Shown one piece after another: positions 63,000 to 64,000 of a stretch of DNA of 64,000 nucleotides. The translations under genes were made by a program, and so were the position numbers. Origin of the DNA: Gemmatimonadales bacterium (GTDB lineage Bacteria; Gemmatimonadota; Glassbacteria; GWA2-58-10); contig JAJRTS010000071.1 in the NCBI GenBank assembly GCA_024278175.1, positions 62,001 through 126,000 of the forward strand. The letters are read 5' to 3'. Below the pieces are notes generated by a model. That model saw only the letters and a list, made by a program, of their open reading frames with translations, ran no database searches and was not told the DNA's origin. Positions within the stretch are counted from its first letter, which is position 1. Each line of letters starts with the position of its first letter.

Positions 63000-63812
63000 T
63001 CAGCGCTGGCACGATGGACAGAAAAACGTGGAGCGCTGCTGCTGGACTATCCGCTCGATGGCGGCCCAGCAGTGGCGGCACCGCTCGCCCTTACGGCCGT
63101 AAACCTGCAAAAATTCCTGGAACCCGCCGCTCCGGCCGTGACTGTCCTGAAAGTCCGAGAACGTGGTGCCGCACTTGTCGATAGCCAGCTCAAGCACCCG
63201 GCGGGTTTCATTGCGCAACAGTTCAACCTGCTTACCGCTCAGCTTGCCCGCCGGTGTGCGGGGGTTCAGCCCGCAACCGTAAAGAATCTCGCAGGCGTAG
63301 ATATTGCCGATCCCCACCAGGCGGTCCTGGCGCATCAGCCAGGGTTTGACCGGCGTGCTTGTAGCGCCGATAAGCTCCGCAAGCCTGGCGGCGGTGAACT
63401 CCGCCGACATCGGGTCCACGGCGGTAGTTAGCAGCTCCTCGGCCGTGGCTGCAACCCGGATAGTCCCGAAGCGGCGCATGTCGTAGAACAGCAAGCTTCC
63501 CCGGTCAAGCACAAGTTCGGCGCGAAGGTGCTTGCCGGTCCGCCCGGAGCTATCGGAGCAGGCAATCAGCCTGCCTGTCATCCGCAGGTGGAACGCCATC
63601 CAGAGACTTCCGCCGCCAGACTTGCCGTTGGTCAACTCCAGGCCGATCTGCTTACCCAGCCGGGAAACACCACGGATCTTTCCGCCTGCAAGGCTGTCCG
63701 TATCGATCCCGTCCAGTTTCGGGTCCAGCACCAGCATCCGCTCCACCCTGCGGCCAGTCAGGAACGGAGCGAGCTGCCTGACGACGGTTTCAACTTCCGG
63801 AAGTTCCGGCAT
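63000..63812 (-). CDS. mutM: formamidopyrimidine-DNA glycosylase
   Basis: 270 residues. Excises 8-oxoguanine and other oxidised bases and nicks the strand. MPELPEVETVVR (catalytic Pro2 and Glu3 after Met removal), LGKQIGLEL (conserved Lys), HLRMTGRL, DPMSAEF, MRQDRLVGIGNIYACEILYGCGLNPRTPAGKLS (helix-two-turn-helix) and the C-terminal zinc finger CRHCWAAIERIVQQQRSTFFCPSC (CX2C-X16-CX2C). Consistent with the oxidative-stress genes beside it. Confidence 0.95.
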   Translation of the reverse strand: MPELPEVETVVRQLAPFLTGRRVERMLVLDPKLDGIDTDSLAGGKIRGVSRLGKQIGLELTNGKSGGGSLWMAFHLRMTGRLIACSDSSGRTGKHLRAELVLDRGSLLFYDMRRFGTIRVAATAEELLTTAVDPMSAEFTAARLAELIGATSTPVKPWLMRQDRLVGIGNIYACEILYGCGLNPRTPAGKLSGKQVELLRNETRRVLELAIDKCGTTFSDFQDSHGRSGGFQEFLQVYGRKGERCRHCWAAIERIVQQQRSTFFCPSCQR

Positions 63813-63844
63813 GCTTTAATTCCTCGGCCTTCCGGCCCACTTTT

Positions 63845-64000
63845 TCATTCAAACGGCACGAACGGGCTGATTTTCCGCAGCCGGTTTATAATCGCCGGCA
63901 TGTGCTCGATTACGTAGTCTATTTCCTCATCGGTGGTATAGCGGCTCAGGGAAAAACGGATCGAGCCGTGGGCCGCCGAATGGGGCACGTTCATCGCCTG
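63845..64000 (-). CDS. cysteine desulfurase, NifS/IscS type (C-terminal end only)
   Basis: The last 51 codons enter the window from the right edge: AMNVPHSAAHGSIRFSLSRYTTDEEIDYVIEHMPAII and ending SPFVPFE. HGSIRFSLSRYTT is the conserved C-terminal block of IscS/NifS-like enzymes. It would be a second desulfurase besides SufS. The catalytic centre lies outside the window, so the subtype is not certain. Stop 63845-63847. Confidence 0.85.
   Translation of the reverse strand, partial: QAMNVPHSAAHGSIRFSLSRYTTDEEIDYVIEHMPAIINRLRKISPFVPFE

Overview
This window comes from a Gram-negative, GC-rich and probably anaerobic or microaerophilic bacterium. It encodes a lipoprotein-rich envelope and an outer-membrane-type protein. 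It also has superoxide reductase instead of a visible superoxide dismutase or catalase, a hemerythrin, and secreted enzymes carrying dockerin-like Ca-binding repeats. Archaeal-type ProS, glucosylglycerate metabolism and the secreted sulfatase/lyase set would fit an FCB-group candidate phylum (for example Glassbacteria, Latescibacterota or Zixibacteria). That placement is inference only; no rRNA or other phylogenetic marker settles it. Two genes (proS, an ABC-2 permease) are each broken by one missing base in a short homopolymer, which suggests assembly error as much as real mutation.

Layout. 1-2 kb: a phosphodiesterase and proS. 2.1-3.6 kb: a membrane glycosyltransferase. 4-12 kb: amino-acid biosynthesis, with leuA-leuC-leuD-leuB-aroF1 followed upstream by aroQ-aroF2. 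aroQ-aroF2 is preceded by a complete transcription attenuator: promoter, a 12-residue Phe/Tyr-rich leader peptide, an antiterminator and a terminator. 12-16 kb: a BFN nuclease, ahcY and small unknown genes. 16.2-16.6 kb: a zinc-ribbon protein and tRNA-His. 16.6-26.1 kb: a molybdenum island with a MOSC protein, moaA, a DUF2490 barrel, modC, modB, modA, three paralogues of the molybdenum storage protein, and between them a protein that looks like an ECF transporter T component with an added C-terminal membrane half. 26.3-28.5 kb: arsR, a previously easy-to-miss 42-residue Cys-rich protein, and an ABC exporter. 28.7-39 kb: an M23 peptidase, then glycosyltransferases, glucosyl-3-phosphoglycerate synthase and a GH13_18 phosphorylase, which together look like synthesis and recycling of glucosylglycerate-type solutes, plus a GH30-like lipoprotein.

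39.3-48.9 kb is a glycan-degradation region: a sulfatase, a nitrilase-family amidohydrolase, a dockerin/SUMF protein, a GH2 enzyme and a heparinase II/III-like lyase. It contains the remains of a tandem duplication of the sulfatase-nitrilase pair. tRNA-Arg and a hemerythrin lie inside it. 49.4-56.9 kb is an iron-sulfur assembly operon region (rrf2, a ferredoxin-like protein, an NOSP protein, then sufB-D-C-S-U-T). Its Rrf2 gene has a palindromic operator at the -10 element, and the suf genes end in a strong terminator. 57-64 kb: a copper P-type ATPase, a secreted beta-helix/dockerin protein, superoxide reductase, thiol peroxidase, mutM and the end of a second cysteine desulfurase.

A dispersed intergenic repeat of about 206-224 bp occurs three times (3705, 10229, 21077) and once in decayed form (about 15969), always in the same orientation. 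Its core is an inverted repeat of TTGTCAAGGGC with GCCCTTGACAA. It appears to be an unnamed palindromic, MITE-like or REP-like family.
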